This document shows positions 40,401 through 50,359 of a stretch of DNA of 64,000 bases, piece by piece (the first letter of the stretch is position 1; every line of letters begins with the position of its first letter). A program made the position numbers and the translations under genes. Source of the DNA: Pseudopyrenochaeta lycopersici (taxonomy: Eukaryota; Ascomycota; Dothideomycetes; Pleosporales; Pseudopyrenochaetaceae); NCBI GenBank assembly GCA_003313425.1, contig NHZP01000028.1, positions 496,001 through 560,000 of the forward strand, given 5' to 3'. Below the pieces are notes generated by a model. The model was not told the origin of the DNA and did no database searches. It saw only the letters and a list, made by a program, of their open reading frames with translations.

Positions 40401-41074
40401 AGTCATCATCTACTGGACTAAGCCCTTTTTTCTTCATGCACGGATATCATAACGAGCCGATACAACTCGTGGAAGAGCGCACAATCCAGCACCGAACGAA
40501 GAAGGATGGCGAAGTGCTAGCAGAAGATTTCCTCAAAAGACTTCAAGAAGCGACAGAATGGGCCCAGGCTGCAATAGCTATGGCACAGGAGAAACAACAA
40601 CACCAGGCAAACAGAACCAGAACAGCAGCGCCGCATTACAAGGAGGGAGACTGGGTATTTCTCAACCTTAGGAATGTCAAAACAACAAGACCCTCGAAGA
40701 AGCTAGATTGGTTGCACGGCAAGTACCGAGTGGTACGACAAGTTAACTCCCACTCATATCAGCTCGATGTCCCTGGTAGGATACATCCCGTTTTCCACGT
40801 CGACCTACTACGACCTGTACCAAATGATCCCCTTCCATCTCAGAAGGTCGGTGACAGCCAACCAGGCCCCTTACTTATCGATGGGGAGGAAGCCTGGCTA
40901 GTTGAGCGAATACTAGACGAAAGGACTACAAAACGGGGCCGGAGATACTTCAAGGAAGCACGTGTGAAGTGGGTTGACTATACGAATCCAACCTGGGAGC
41001 CAGTCGAGAATGTGCGCATGACTGATGCTTGGAAGCTATGGACGAAGGCGCGCAAAAAGGGAGGAGGGGAGTAA
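37436..41074 (+). CDS. Gypsy Pol with C-terminal chromodomain
   Basis: 1212 aa. Protease LVDSG near residue 24. RT has VDYRGLNNI, LDVIAAFHKIRL and the intact YIDDILIYS. RNase H has LEADSSGHATGG and TDHKNLKHF. Integrase has an HHCC zinc site (H...H, CEVCG) and D, D, E residues in ISIDFITDLP, TSDRGPQF and GATERMNQEIE. The last about 50 aa form a chromodomain (VERILDERTTKRGRRYFKEA then WVDYTNPTWEPVENV). Chromodomains guide integration of chromoviruses to modified chromatin. The gag and pol frames are the same; 48 nt separate the TAG from this ATG, so Pol may be made by stop readthrough and start earlier than the ATG. Confidence 0.95.
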   Translation: MDGDPFLVDVRLNGTDFVTGLVDSGCLCYSAMSEQLFRSLRLPSLKIGPRRLEGAAGKNAEPTTIINTITYASIDIDGHQQERVFFYVVPGLTYDLILGNPWLEDADVTISTRRGCLDIGVSGIRVWNRKKTLCRPSQFKAAQLMATAFMAEVRRNRRKNRQEGINLDTGVYAVSIADIEKALKPRKRSDPKVKLPPHYHKWLKAFDRFLAEKLPPHRKGVDLHIEIEKDQNGSEKTIPWGPLYGMGREELLVLRKTLTELLDKEFIRASNSPAAAPVLMVKKPGGGIRFCVDYRGLNNITKKDRYPLPLFTETLRNVAKVRWFTKLDVIAAFHKIRLAKGEEWKTAFRTRYGLFEWRVVPFGLTGAPAAFQRYINSVLQDYLDDFVSAYIDDILIYSSGSLQDHRQKVGRVLQRLMDAGLQIDIDKCEFETKRVKYLGYIIEAEVGIRVDPDKIAAIRDWATPSSVKAVRGFIGFANFYRVFIPEFSDIAEPLTNLTRKDVPFRWDEACLEAFEKIKELLITAPILAHFDPEEETLLEADSSGHATGGLLLQKGKSGNWQPVAYYSKKHSPTEANYPIHDKELLAIVRCLEAWEPELHMVKHFTVLTDHKNLKHFYTERQLSERQVRWSEFLSRFNFTLEWKPGKMMGKPDALSRREQDLPANYDDERLRSRFKRLFQNKHLRNAQVLSLASSLTNIDFAKTVRLFEDDQMQELWHKSRQQDKLYQELTTLVIRKERNLPVDLQKEKSVSMAECSVDERGLLRFRGRIWIPNCEPLRTQIIQNIHDSHITGHPGRDLTYAILSRQFFWSGAASDVRQFVRNCEVCGRNPIWRETKKGLLKPMPIPERIWGEISIDFITDLPSSGRNNASSCMVVTDRLTKGVELESMHDLSAEAVAQRLFERHYPVHGIPTAITSDRGPQFVSDLWRYFCRLLNIEQRLSTAYHPQTDGATERMNQEIEKMIRIWATYTQENWSTLLPIIMGAINNRESSSTGLSPFFFMHGYHNEPIQLVEERTIQHRTKKDGEVLAEDFLKRLQEATEWAQAAIAMAQEKQQHQANRTRTAAPHYKEGDWVFLNLRNVKTTRPSKKLDWLHGKYRVVRQVNSHSYQLDVPGRIHPVFHVDLLRPVPNDPLPSQKVGDSQPGPLLIDGEEAWLVERILDERTTKRGRRYFKEARVKWVDYTNPTWEPVENVRMTDAWKLWTKARKKGGGE

Positions 41075-41261
41075 TGTAACGGGCTAGGCCTATGTCCGAG
41101 GCTGCGCCATCGTGCACAGATATACGGCTCGTGCGGGTGGCTCGCGCTCGTGAACTTTATAACCTCGCGTGGCACTTAATCCTCCCCTTTTTCTTCCCAT
41201 CTTGGTTGTAGATAGCATCTGGACTAGATAGCTGGAATCCAGTTACTAGAGACCGCTCACA
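41075..41261 (+). repeat. Gypsy 3' LTR
   Basis: 187 bp, identical by eye to the 5' LTR, preceded by a purine-rich tract. Confidence 0.95.
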
Positions 41262-42159
41262 GTCTGTACTTGTTGGTGCGGTATGTGCAGTCCATCAATA
41301 GTACGTCGGGGTTTGCCACCAGCAACTCAACCTGCTTCTGGTGGGCGAAGAAGAGATTTTGTACGCGGTTATTATCATCCTTCTTTACTGCGAAGACCCA
41401 GTCTGCCATAGATAAGTCGTCTAATAATGCCTCCATTGGACTCCTGCCGTTCAAGTGTTTCTCCCGAATTGCCTTCCTCTCGCCTCGGATATCAGTGGCA
41501 GAGACCAGTGTGTCTTGGTCTTCCCTTTGGATCGCCGCTAGTATCTGCATCGGCCGCGCCCCAGCGTGCGTCATTGACTCAATTACTTCCTTCTGTGCCG
41601 ATGTACGCCTGCGATAGACATTGTGCGCGCTAGAATTGATTGACCGGGGGTGATTGTGGTGCTTGTCCTGTACCTCTAGCTTCCACTGGCTGGTGAGCTT
41701 CACCTTGAAGATAACGAGCTTGAAAGGGCATCCTGTTGAGCGCGTGCTTGTACTCAGAACCTTTGCACTTGACTGGTAGTTGTTCCTAAAGCAATCGCAG
41801 TGGTAGTAATAACGTGTCTTGACATCTGAATTGTGAGGCCAACTCCGCTTAAGGACAAAGCCGTAGCCGTGCTGCATGCCATGCGTCTTGAGCGCATCAT
41901 ACGCTTCTTCATAGGAGGGGGGATAATGTCTTCCATACTGAGATGCTCAAGACAAGAAAACACATTTAACACCTACGTTCTTCTCTAACTGGTTACCTGC
42001 GGCGGAGACGCGATGGTGTCGCGGTAGTGTCGCGTTCATAGATTACGCGCTAAGCCAAGCTAAGTGATTGATTTCCACTAGCATTAGCGTTGGGGACAAA
42101 TCTCATTTTGGGGACAAATCTCAAAACCTTGGGGACAAATCTCACTAGCCCCAAATTGA

Positions 42160-43951
42160 ATGACTGGTTTTGTATATTTTAAACAGCGACCAGCTGCAAG
42201 CTACGAATAGCGACCTGAAAATGTTGTCATCAAATGGAGCAGTGATCATGGTCAACAGGAAAGCGACGCCTTTCCGGACGGTTGGTGACGGAGCTGATAT
42301 CACGATCTCCAGTTTGCGATGGGCTCAAACTACTTGCATCGGTGAAATGATTCCTATCCTACCGTGCCCTGCCCCGTTCTTCCGCATCCCGTCCCGTCCC
42401 GTCCCGTCTCGTCTTGTAATCGTGGATATAGACTGCAGAAGGCGTTTTGGTATTGCGTACAAGAGTTAGCATATAGGCGGTTAGTGCTTGGGCGTTGGTG
42501 TTGTGGCTTGCTGAGATCCGTTTACAAGTGAACGGTGATGGTGAGAGGCGAAGTCGGGTGATGACACGAGTCATTTGACTAACTAGATTGCGAGGTTTGG
42601 CCGAGATCCCCGCTGTCCACCATTCCAACCTGTTACCTCCGACTCCGCTACTGCCACCCCTGCGCTCGTCATTCAACTCCGCGTCTTGAGACCACAAGGA
42701 AGATCAGCCTTTAGATGACGAAACTTAGATTATAATGTCATCGCTCGTCACATGTAAGTCGCCTGTATCAATGGATAAGCCCGTGAAATCACAATGATAA
42801 AATTGTCTGTAACGGTGATATATGACCGCTTGCTGAACGCAACCTCGTTACCTTTTGACAAACTCTCAATCAATCCAAAATACCACAATACAAGGAAGGA
42901 AGTTCTGTGCGCTACAAGCCCGTTGGTGGTGTGTTTTCGCCCTCATCCTTTATAAGGCTCTTGGTTCATGTTGGGAGCACTAATCCTCATAGGTCCCGAC
43001 TCCGCTACATCCGAAAGCGTCGGTACCATTAAGTCAATCCTTACCGAACCAGGAAATCAAGCTGGCCGTAACGTTAATGCCAGCGTAGAAGACCCGCGCT
43101 ATGAGGTGAGTATATGCTATGGACTCGTTCGCAGATTATTGACGCGCCGAGAAAGATCGAGAACATCAATACCGGGAAGACAACAAGAGAAAAATATTTT
43201 AGGCCCGGCTTGATGGAAAGCCTTTGACCTTGTACCAAAATCTTTGTCCAATAATTGTGTTGGGATTGTTGTCGGAAAGAGGTCATGAATGTAATTTTCT
43301 CCGGGTCAGAGAATTAATCCAACCACAACACCTTTTGATACCTCGGCGTCCTCCATGCCCTCTCCATCATAGTCGTGTTATTCCCGTTGAAGCCCACTGA
43401 TACAGGCAACTACGCTGTTGAGGAGGCAGAGGAGGAAGGCCTCTCCCGGGAATGGACTTCTTGCAATTGCCAGACGCAATGGCCTCCTCAGAGAGTTGAT
43501 ACTTGTACACGATAACCTGCGACGGTCCGGAGCTTAGACATGTCCTCGCCGGAATTTGTAACGATTCCTTTGTCCAACCATCCCAACCACCCGACTTACG
43601 ACTAACAAGGCTGACACCCCACCAGCGAATCAGAACGGCCCCATACAAGCGCAGCATACTGTACAGTATTAGCGCGTTGCTACGCACAGACAGCATTTGT
43701 ATGGAAACTTCACGATTTGTGTGGAAACCACAAGAACCGCGCTAATAGCCCATTCCTGATCCCACCTAGCGAGAGGTTCTGTCATTAGATCGGCAGGACA
43801 CTCTACGTCTAAATGGCCATCGGGTGGGTGGGCTGAACTCAACTTGATCTAAAAGTGACTTCACCGACCGGAATGGTTCTCTTCGTCTATCTCTATGAAA
43901 AACCATCGTAGGGATCTGGAATTCAATACAGATATACATCAAAAGATAACT
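42160..43951. other. Intergenic, no gene recognised
   Basis: 1.8 kb without a supportable gene. A short cgtcc-type microsatellite lies near 42389-42412. Short frames at 42968-43213 and 43503-43745 have no recognisable domain. Confidence 0.4.
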
Positions 43952-44635
43952 ATGAAACTTCACGCTCTCTATGCCATTGCTCTACTCGCCATCCCCTCCC
44001 TGGCCAAAGCGAAAGACAAAATTCACCTCTAGTGGTCAATCTGCGATTGGAATCCCCAGATGGTGCTCATGAAGCTCGGCAGAGACGGTGGCGATCCGTA
44101 TAAGCACGCACCCATCACCTACTACGACACGGACCCCCCGATTCACACTCAGAAAGGGCTTATGTTCCGTAAGAAAACTAGGAAGGGTCAGGAAGTCTCG
44201 TCGGTCAAGGTCCATTTCACCAAAGAGCCATTGGATGTCCCAGATACGGTCGACTGCGTCTGGGATCGATACGGCTACAAGACGTTCTACACCTGCGAAA
44301 ACCAATCCCCATTGAATGGGGCAAGTCTCTGGAGCGAGGAGCAAGTCCATTTCGCTGAATATTACGGGTTAGTCGTCTGGAGGAGCCTCGTCCCATTTGG
44401 TCCATTTCCGAATCCGAAATGAAAGTTGAAGATTCAAGGATACAAAGCCACGTTTGACGACGTAACGGTCGGGTCGCTCCACTTAATGGACATTGAAGTC
44501 AAGGTCCTAAAATTTAAGAGCAATGGCACCTATCAAACAATCACTGAGCACCTGAGAAAACGCGGGGTGGCTCTCTGTTGCTATCAAGAGACAGGGACCA
44601 TGCGGCTGTTTCGCGCCATGGGTTACTTTAAATGA
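43952..44635 (+). pseudogene. Small secreted protein pseudogene with two in-frame stops
   Basis: One frame runs from an ATG with a convincing signal peptide (MKLHALYAIALLAIPSLAKA) to a TGA at 44633. It is broken by TAG at 44030 (where CAG, Gln, would fit) and by TGA at 44420. Between the stops the frame is clean for 129 codons and contains single Cys residues (SICDW, DCVWD, YTCEN) and later ALCC. I do not recognise the family. A short intron across the second stop is possible, but no donor with good consensus keeps the frame. Loss by C-to-T change is compatible with the first stop. It resembles a decayed small secreted (effector-like) protein; this is an inference from size and signal peptide only. 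Confidence 0.6.
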
Positions 44636-45186
44636 GCCCTCGTAAATCTTGGAAGGGGAAGGCATGTTCGCTAAAAGTTAACACTGAGCGCCTTGATCTC
44701 CGAGAAGGCTATTCATATCGCTCCGGTGGCTCTTATATAGTGACAATAGTAAATATATTGGGCTAGAGAAGTGAGATTAGAGGAGACTGAGTGGATGATG
44801 AGCACTGAGAGGACTGTGGATTACGGAGGATTAGAATCACAGAGCTTGGGAGAGAATAGTTACAGCAAAAAGTCATCCGGGGGTCCAACGTTTGATAGGC
44901 GTAAAGCCCCTGGACTGGAAAATTTAATTCAGAAAGTGTCAGCGTTGAGATGCTTGAGACAGAAAAGGATAAGTCCTGTACAAAACCCCATCTTCCCAGC
45001 CAGCGGTCCGCTTTTATGGGCCAGGAGGTCAATTTTTAACCTACTTCATCTTCCCGACGAGGGATTATTGCGACACCTGCGATAAATATGAAGAAAGCAC
45101 CCCTATCCGCGTATACTTACGGTTTGGTCTGCCTTGGAAATCTTACCCAATGTTTCTTTCATTTTTCCTCAACAACTTCGACCAAA
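44636..45186. other. Intergenic, no gene seen
   Basis: A 104-codon frame (44771-45085) lacks any recognisable domain. Nothing else is supportable. Confidence 0.4.
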
Positions 45187-45789
45187 TCAAGATCGCGGCA
45201 GGTTCCTCGACCCATTAGCAAACCGATTAACCGCTAGTCCGCCAATAGTCGCCTCGGCGAGATGCCGTGTGGCCTTCCTATCTGGATCCTTATCGATTAA
45301 CACATCAATACCTGCGGCTCCTAGTGCTGCAGTTGCAACGCGAATGCCCTTCTCGCCAGTCCATGGAGCGGGCCTCTTGCGCATCCTGAACGCTTCGATG
45401 GCACCGGCGATAAGTGCAGCTTCAGTTGCTTGCTCCCATCTGCTACGGCGGTCATGATAGTGACTGGAGCTTCGGCTGAGGTGTGAAGAGGTGGTAGACG
45501 TGGAGGAGCCTCTGCGTCTGTCGTATAGGTCGTCCTGGTCATGGCCCTTATTCCGCGTTGTGGAACGGCGTGTTAAAGCGCTGACTGCCTGACGCCAACT
45601 GCCATCTTCTAGATCTGCAAGTGCTTCTCCGACCCTCGATTTGTGCTGTTTTCGACTTGACCGTCCTCTTTTCCCATCTACGTAGTAATTGTCGTCATCG
45701 AAACCATCGCCACGTCGAATGGGGTGGTTGGAATAATAGTTGTAGTTATTATCGTCGTCGAAATCTTCGTATCTTTGCCGTCCTGCCAT
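45187..45789 (-). CDS. Conserved fungal protein (DUF3824-like)
   Basis: 200 aa from ATG 45789; the open frame extends four codons upstream without an ATG. The N-terminal half is charged and disordered (Asp/Asn/Tyr-rich, then Arg/Ser-rich). The C-terminal about 85 residues form the conserved part: EQATEAALIAGAIEAFRMRK, then GIRVATAALGAAGIDVLID and a terminal GGLAVNRFANGSR. The small-residue-rich helices resemble glycine-zipper segments found in fungal DUF3824-type proteins. Biochemical role unknown. No intron is needed and the frame is intact, so I regard it as a real gene. Confidence 0.65.
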   Translation of the reverse strand: MAGRQRYEDFDDDNNYNYYSNHPIRRGDGFDDDNYYVDGKRGRSSRKQHKSRVGEALADLEDGSWRQAVSALTRRSTTRNKGHDQDDLYDRRRGSSTSTTSSHLSRSSSHYHDRRSRWEQATEAALIAGAIEAFRMRKRPAPWTGEKGIRVATAALGAAGIDVLIDKDPDRKATRHLAEATIGGLAVNRFANGSRNLPRS

Positions 45790-46739
45790 AGCCTTGCTCA
45801 AGTATGTCTCAAGGTCTACAAGCCGAATGAGTGGGAGCGTACGAGACTTAAAATGCTTGTGTGGTGTTTGGGTAGCGGGAAGGATTAGGGTAGATGATTG
45901 ATACTACAGTATGTCATAAGTAAGTGATGAGCGATGGCGGGGCCTCACATACTGGGACATTGGGGTTATGGAGTATATCGGGGCGATCATTTAGCGACTT
46001 TTGGAAGTATGACGACTTCTAAACGTCATCTTGGAGCTGTGCAGTCCACGTCCCTAGCGCCGTGCCCCGCCTCCAGGATCTTACTGAGAGACGCGTCTGT
46101 CTGCGTTCATCAGCGTGTAATCGGGGCTCATTCAGTTTTCGCAGCAGGACGATCTTTGCAACTTTCCCAACTTTAGGAGCGTCGCTGTTTCCATGGAGTC
46201 TATTCATCACTAGCCAGAGTCATTACCTGCCTCAGTGCCTTGTATGGATTGGCAGCAAACGCCATGCGAAGATGATGTGAAGATGTGAAGACGATGATGA
46301 ATGCTGTTCTCGGCGTACGATCTCAAGGGATCGAACGAGGCTTTCAATCAAGACGCTAGAGATGCTGGTGTGCTTGAAGCATTGGATCACGAGTGGGCTT
46401 TCTTATGAGACTTTTCTGACGGATGAGGCGGTTCAGAGGGCTATAGAGTCTACGGAACAGGAGCTTGCGTGACTAGAGGCTAAATTAGAGGGTAACAGGT
46501 CATAATTGTAACAGTCTAGGGCCTTGAGCAGAGCTAGTCTAGTACGAGTTAGGATAGCTCATGTACGGCCATCTATATAAGCAGCTCAGCTTAGCCTAGA
46601 TAACCAATTCAGCGCAGTTCTCCTCCTCTCCACAACTGTCACAATAATACTACTCCTACACCGTACGTCATACATCACCGCTTCAAATTAGTGAATCAAA
46701 CTGAATCCGATCCCTGATTCAATGAATCATCCTGAAGCA
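45790..46739. other. Intergenic, no gene seen
   Basis: No domain-bearing frame. The first part is probably the promoter of the DUF3824-like gene. Confidence 0.4.
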
Positions 46740-47262
46740 GAGCCTGCTTCAGGATCAGTCCGGTTCAATGCATCACTGGAGACTCTCAAAGACCAATTTG
46801 GCTTAGATCCAGCGATTATCCAAAAGCCATCCAAGCCACCTAATGGATTTGGATCGGCTGGCCGATCCATCCATTCAACACACTAATGGGAAGACAAACA
46901 CCAAGCAACGCCTGTGAGCTAAAGGCTCAATCAACGCTAATTCGCGATCGGATTCGAAGGCATAAGAGCTCCCCACCTGCTTCTATCATTGAGGCGATAT
47001 ATTATCTTAAGAACGGCGCTGAGGTAATGATGTAATCAGTTGTGTTGATGCGCGATCGGATCGCGAGCCTTGAGCAAGCGAACGAGGTAGTAACAACGCA
47101 TAAACAGCGTAAAAGGAAGCGAATCCAGAAGCAAGGGGCCTTAACGATGGGAGAGGGAGAGGAAATAATTGCTCAGAAGGACGTTGAACAGCAGCTAGAG
47201 CGCGAAAAGCGTCAAGGTGCATCGCGATCATGCCTGAGCCGACAGGCTACTTGTCAGATATA
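46740..47262 (+). pseudogene. pogo transposase C-terminal relic
   Basis: Broken frames resemble the C-terminal region of fungal pogo transposases: STLIRDRIRRHKSSPPASIIEAI near 46930-47000, then MRDRIASLEQANEVVTTHKQRKRKRIQKQ and LTMGEGEEIIAQKD at 47045-47180. Several stops interrupt it. The same blocks are found in the relic at 59672-60075 on the other strand, so both derive from one family. Confidence 0.6.
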
Positions 47263-47967
47263 AGGAGAAGCTCAGAAGTACTGCATAGGAAAGAGCGATA
47301 AGTAGTAGGACCGATAACTATTGCTATCTACGGAACCTCCGGAAGCAGAGGAGCTATAGAAGGAAGCAGGAGACAGAACTCGACAATCAATACAATCATG
47401 ATAACACATAATCCATCATCGCAATCATCAATTTCTGCTAAGCGCATTTCAGCATTTTATCTGACACTACTACACGCTGTAGGAACTGCAGGGAGACTGG
47501 GCACCCAACTCACGTACGTGTAAGAAAGCTATTATAGATACTACATAAGCTAGGATAGCTATTATATTAGTAGTATTTATATGCGTTATTGAACTACGTG
47601 GCTCCAAAGGTAGAGAAAGTTGGAGGGGTGCGCAGCTGGCTTGTCACCTACGTTATCTGTAGTTTCTTCCTTTGCTCGACAATCAACCTCAGTTTACACC
47701 TTAGATCTACCGACCCACTTACCGTTATAAAAGATATGATAGAGCTGATGAGCAATTATAATCCAGACCCGTGTCCATGATATGAAAACACGACTGAACC
47801 AGAGCTACTTTTTATTTCATTCCCCTCGGCGAAGGAGCCATCAACGTTTACCTTCAGATCCCCAGATCCTCCCGCTCGCTTGCCTAGTCCTCCGCTTCGG
47901 TTATGGTGTCACCCAAATCTAAACGAAAAGAAAAGCTCCACCACTCAAAGCAGTGGACGCGAAGCGT
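47263..47967. other. Intergenic, no gene seen
   Basis: AT-richer stretch with no recognisable gene. It lies downstream of the LEA-like gene. Confidence 0.4.
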
Positions 47968-49072
47968 TTACTTGCCACCCAAAAAACCGCCCACAAGAGG
48001 GAAGTTCTTCGCACCATCGCCCTTCTTCTTATCCTTATCACCACCTAGCAGCACATCCGTCAAGCTTCCGAGACCAAGGCCACCGAGCAGCTTGTCCATA
48101 CCCAGGCCGACACGCAGACCGTTGACAAGACCACCGAGACCAAGACCGTTGAGTAGCCTGCCGACGAGATTGAGCACACCTGTTAGCAGCAAGCCGACAG
48201 CGGCAATGATCTGGAACAGGGGCTCCGTGAGCAGCACCCAAAGTGGGTTCAGCTTCTTTTTGGCATGGGGCATGTCGGAGATCTTCCTCTTGGCGTTGTC
48301 AATGGTGGTGACGACCGTGGTGGTAAGTTCCTTGAGCAGATCGGCGAGACGGTATTCTTGAGGTGTGGCTTCGAGGGTTGCAGAGCGGCCCTTGGCTTGC
48401 GCGGCGATGCGGCCGTCGGGGTCGAGGCCTCGGAGCGCGCCATTGCATTCTTGAAGGATGCGCGAGCCTTCTTCGAGGAGAGGCTTGACGTTGTTGACGA
48501 GTTCCTCTTCGTCGAGCTCGTCGCGGGGTGTTCGATCAGCTTGTTCGATGTACTGGGATAAATGTTAGTATACGATATGAATATGCGTGTGGGGAAAGAA
48601 GTATGCATGCCTCAGTTATCTGCTTGCAGACGGGCTGGATGCGCTCAAGCGTCTGATGACAGATGTTAGCCATTTTGCCAGCGAGCTCAGCATCCTCGCG
48701 TCTCTTCTTCTTCTTCTTCTTCTCCTCCTCTGCCTCATCCCCCGGCTCGTCCTCGACGATGTTCTCCAAGAGAGTGACCTCTCCGACATTATTACCATCG
48801 TTGTCGACAACATAGCCATTGTCATCAATCTCGAGACCAGCACAGTGACCCAGGTCTCCAGCAGTGAGACGGCCAATAGCATCACCGTTCTCATCGCGCA
48901 CCTCCCCATCCTTATTGACACGCATGCCAGCCATGGGATTGATGCGGTGCTCCTTCCCCTCAGGCTCCCAGCGCTCGGCCTTGCCGATGACATTTCCGTT
49001 CTTGTCGTTGATGTCGCCATCTTCATCGACCTTGTGGCCGACAAGCAGGCTTGTAGGTAACTTATATAACAT
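47968..49072 (-). CDS. LEA-like protein C-terminus (DUF3659-type repeats plus DUF6987-like), 5'-truncated
   Basis: Exons 49072-48611 and 48552-47968 encode about 348 aa. The N-terminal part has repeats with DEDGDINDKNGNVIGKAE, KDGEVRDENGDAIGRL and DNGYVVDNDGNNVGEV, as in large fungal LEA-domain proteins. A KKKRREDAELAGKMANICHQ segment and the C-terminal conserved domain follow, with a hydrophobic region (IIAAVGLLLTGVLNLVG) and a Gly-rich end. The intron (48553-48610, 58 nt) must start with GC (gaggcatgc) and end cag, a GC-AG intron; the GT alternative is too short. The first codons (49072 to about 49044) belong to the adjacent hAT derivative, so the original 5' part, normally hundreds of codons, is missing here. 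Probably a pseudogene fragment or a shortened gene. Confidence 0.75.
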
Positions 49073-50254
49073 AATTAGAAGGGCAGTTCCAGTTATATAA
49101 TAACCGCTCGAGGGCAGTTATATTATGTTATATAGTTATCTAAAATGCCAAGACTGGATTAGTAAGCCTTCGAAAAAGTGAGATGAGTGCATAAAGCTCA
49201 AAATACGTACTAAAAGTTATATAATCTTGTTTATTAGGAAGTGTAGAGAGACTTAGGAGGCCTTCTAGCACCAACACGGCCACGCTAGCTTCATCTCTCA
49301 TTGCATTACTCTCCACCAGCACCTCCCTAGCCAAATCACCTGCCATTGTCCCTCCGTCCCTAGCTGTTAATCTAATCCAGCTCTTCAAACACTCACTCTG
49401 TTCAACAACCTCAGCGCCAAGTTGGTGTCGCTCCCATGTTATTGTATGCCTGGCTCCGGAGAATACGCGTTTGCTTTCGGCACGCTGTTGCTGGAGGTTA
49501 AAGCTAACAGCGAGGCGATTCGACCCCTCTTCTACCTTTGGTTCTTTATTCGATATAATATGCAGGCCATGAGTTGTCCGGAGATGCAGGCGGAAGGCAG
49601 TTGCACTAGTAAGTCCCTTTCTACACCGGTTGCAGTAAAAGATCTCTTGGTTCGAGTTACCACGCTGTGGTTTGCCTTCTGGAGGCTCATCTAATACAAT
49701 CTAAAGTTTATCTACCTCCCGTGCTCTCCAGCGCCATTTTGTGGTATACCGACTTGGTGGTGCGTGTCCTTGCGGGCAAGCGTTACGTCGTCAAAGTCGC
49801 GCGAATCAAAGCTCGGAGATTGTTGAGACTTCTTCGCTGGCTTCTTCTTGGGCTCGTTGAGAAGTCCTAGTTGTTCTTTGGGTGCTACCTATAGTGTATT
49901 TGAAAATACAGGTAGGGGCCAAAAAGATGGTGATGGCAGAGTGCAGATGTTACCTTTTTGGCAGGCCTCAGGGGTCGTACGGGACATAGAGTCCCCAAGC
50001 GACGTGCGCACAGACGGAATTTGTTTAAAATTAGCCCCTTTTGCGGGTTAGAATGGGCTCGAGCGTCCTTGACTAACCTGGCAACTTTGATACCTCACAT
50101 CTCCATGCAGCGGCCAGCAACACCAAAAGTTACTGTAGAGTTATATAACTGTATAACTTAGGTAACATAACTGCCTGAGGCAGTTACAGTTATGTATTAT
50201 GTAGTTATCTAACAATATAACTACATAATATAACATAATTATTACCTACATCCC
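49044..50254 (-). mobile_element. Internally deleted hAT element
   Basis: The ends share tgtaggtaa (about 49043-49052) and ttacctaca (about 50245-50253). Both sides have AT-rich subterminal repeats around ataacataatta and ggcagttata. The interior keeps only the first and last pieces of a hAT transposase. It abuts and truncates the LEA-like gene. No 8-bp target duplication was found. Confidence 0.6.
49140..49870 (-). pseudogene. hAT transposase remnant: BED/C2H2 finger joined to dimerisation domain
   Basis: In minus sense, a Lys-rich N-terminal stretch (NEPKKKPAKKSQQ) and a zinc finger (FYCNRCRKG...FRLHLRTTHG, about 49660-49580) run almost directly into the C-terminal hAT dimerisation region (RAESKRVFSGARHTITWERH, then SECLKSWIRL at about 49470-49370). 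About 400 residues of catalytic core are missing. The join stays in frame. No ATG near the start was confirmed. Confidence 0.6.
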
Positions 50255-50359
50255 TGCCACCCACTTGCTAGCCGCACAGTAGTCCCTAAGGTAAACAGAG
50301 GCAAGGGAGCTGGACAGCTGCAGCGAACCCGGACCAAGGTCCAACAGCTAGGATCTCTC

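Larger units (their letters stand above)
36003..41261 (+). mobile_element. Gypsy chromovirus LTR retrotransposon
   Basis: 5259 bp, with identical 187-bp LTRs and a 5-bp duplication gtctg (35998-36002 and 41262-41266) inside the MULE transposase gene. Order: 5' LTR, PBS, gag, UAG, pol (PR-RT-RH-IN-chromodomain), a purine tract (ggagggagtaa-like, before 41075) and the 3' LTR. Confidence 0.96.
34205..41877 (-). pseudogene. MULE transposase, interrupted by Gypsy
   Basis: The parts in sense order are 41877-41267, the Gypsy insertion, 35997-35648, an 81-nt intron (35567-35647, gtatgc...ctaac...cag) and 35566-34205. The N-terminal part has a FAR1-like region (YYYHCDCFRNNY, CPF, HHNHP). The MULE catalytic domain starts at LLMDCTYRTNKY and, across the Gypsy, continues with CFLSNETQADYYWAI, FISDQEEAL and CVWHINKNV. 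A SWIM-type motif (CSGLFEKTNGLPCRH) and a Pro-rich C-terminal extension follow. No other stops were found. The true start is uncertain: a likely first intron ends just before 41927 (the frame continues upstream as YGRHYPPSYEEAYDALKTHG). Only the Gypsy insertion disables it. Confidence 0.85.
34032..42150 (-). mobile_element. MULE (Mutator-like) transposon split by Gypsy
   Basis: The element begins ggctagtgagatttgtcccc at 34032 and ends with its complement at 42150. The 9-bp target duplication ccaaattga is at 34023-34031 and 42151-42159, the length usual for MULEs. Each terminal repeat (about 60 bp) holds three copies of gagatttgtcccc. Subtracting the Gypsy insertion leaves about 2.85 kb. Confidence 0.93.

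Noticed and set aside
48587..49060. Plus-strand Leu/Ile-rich frame
   Set aside because: Antisense of the acidic and Lys-rich LEA-like coding region.
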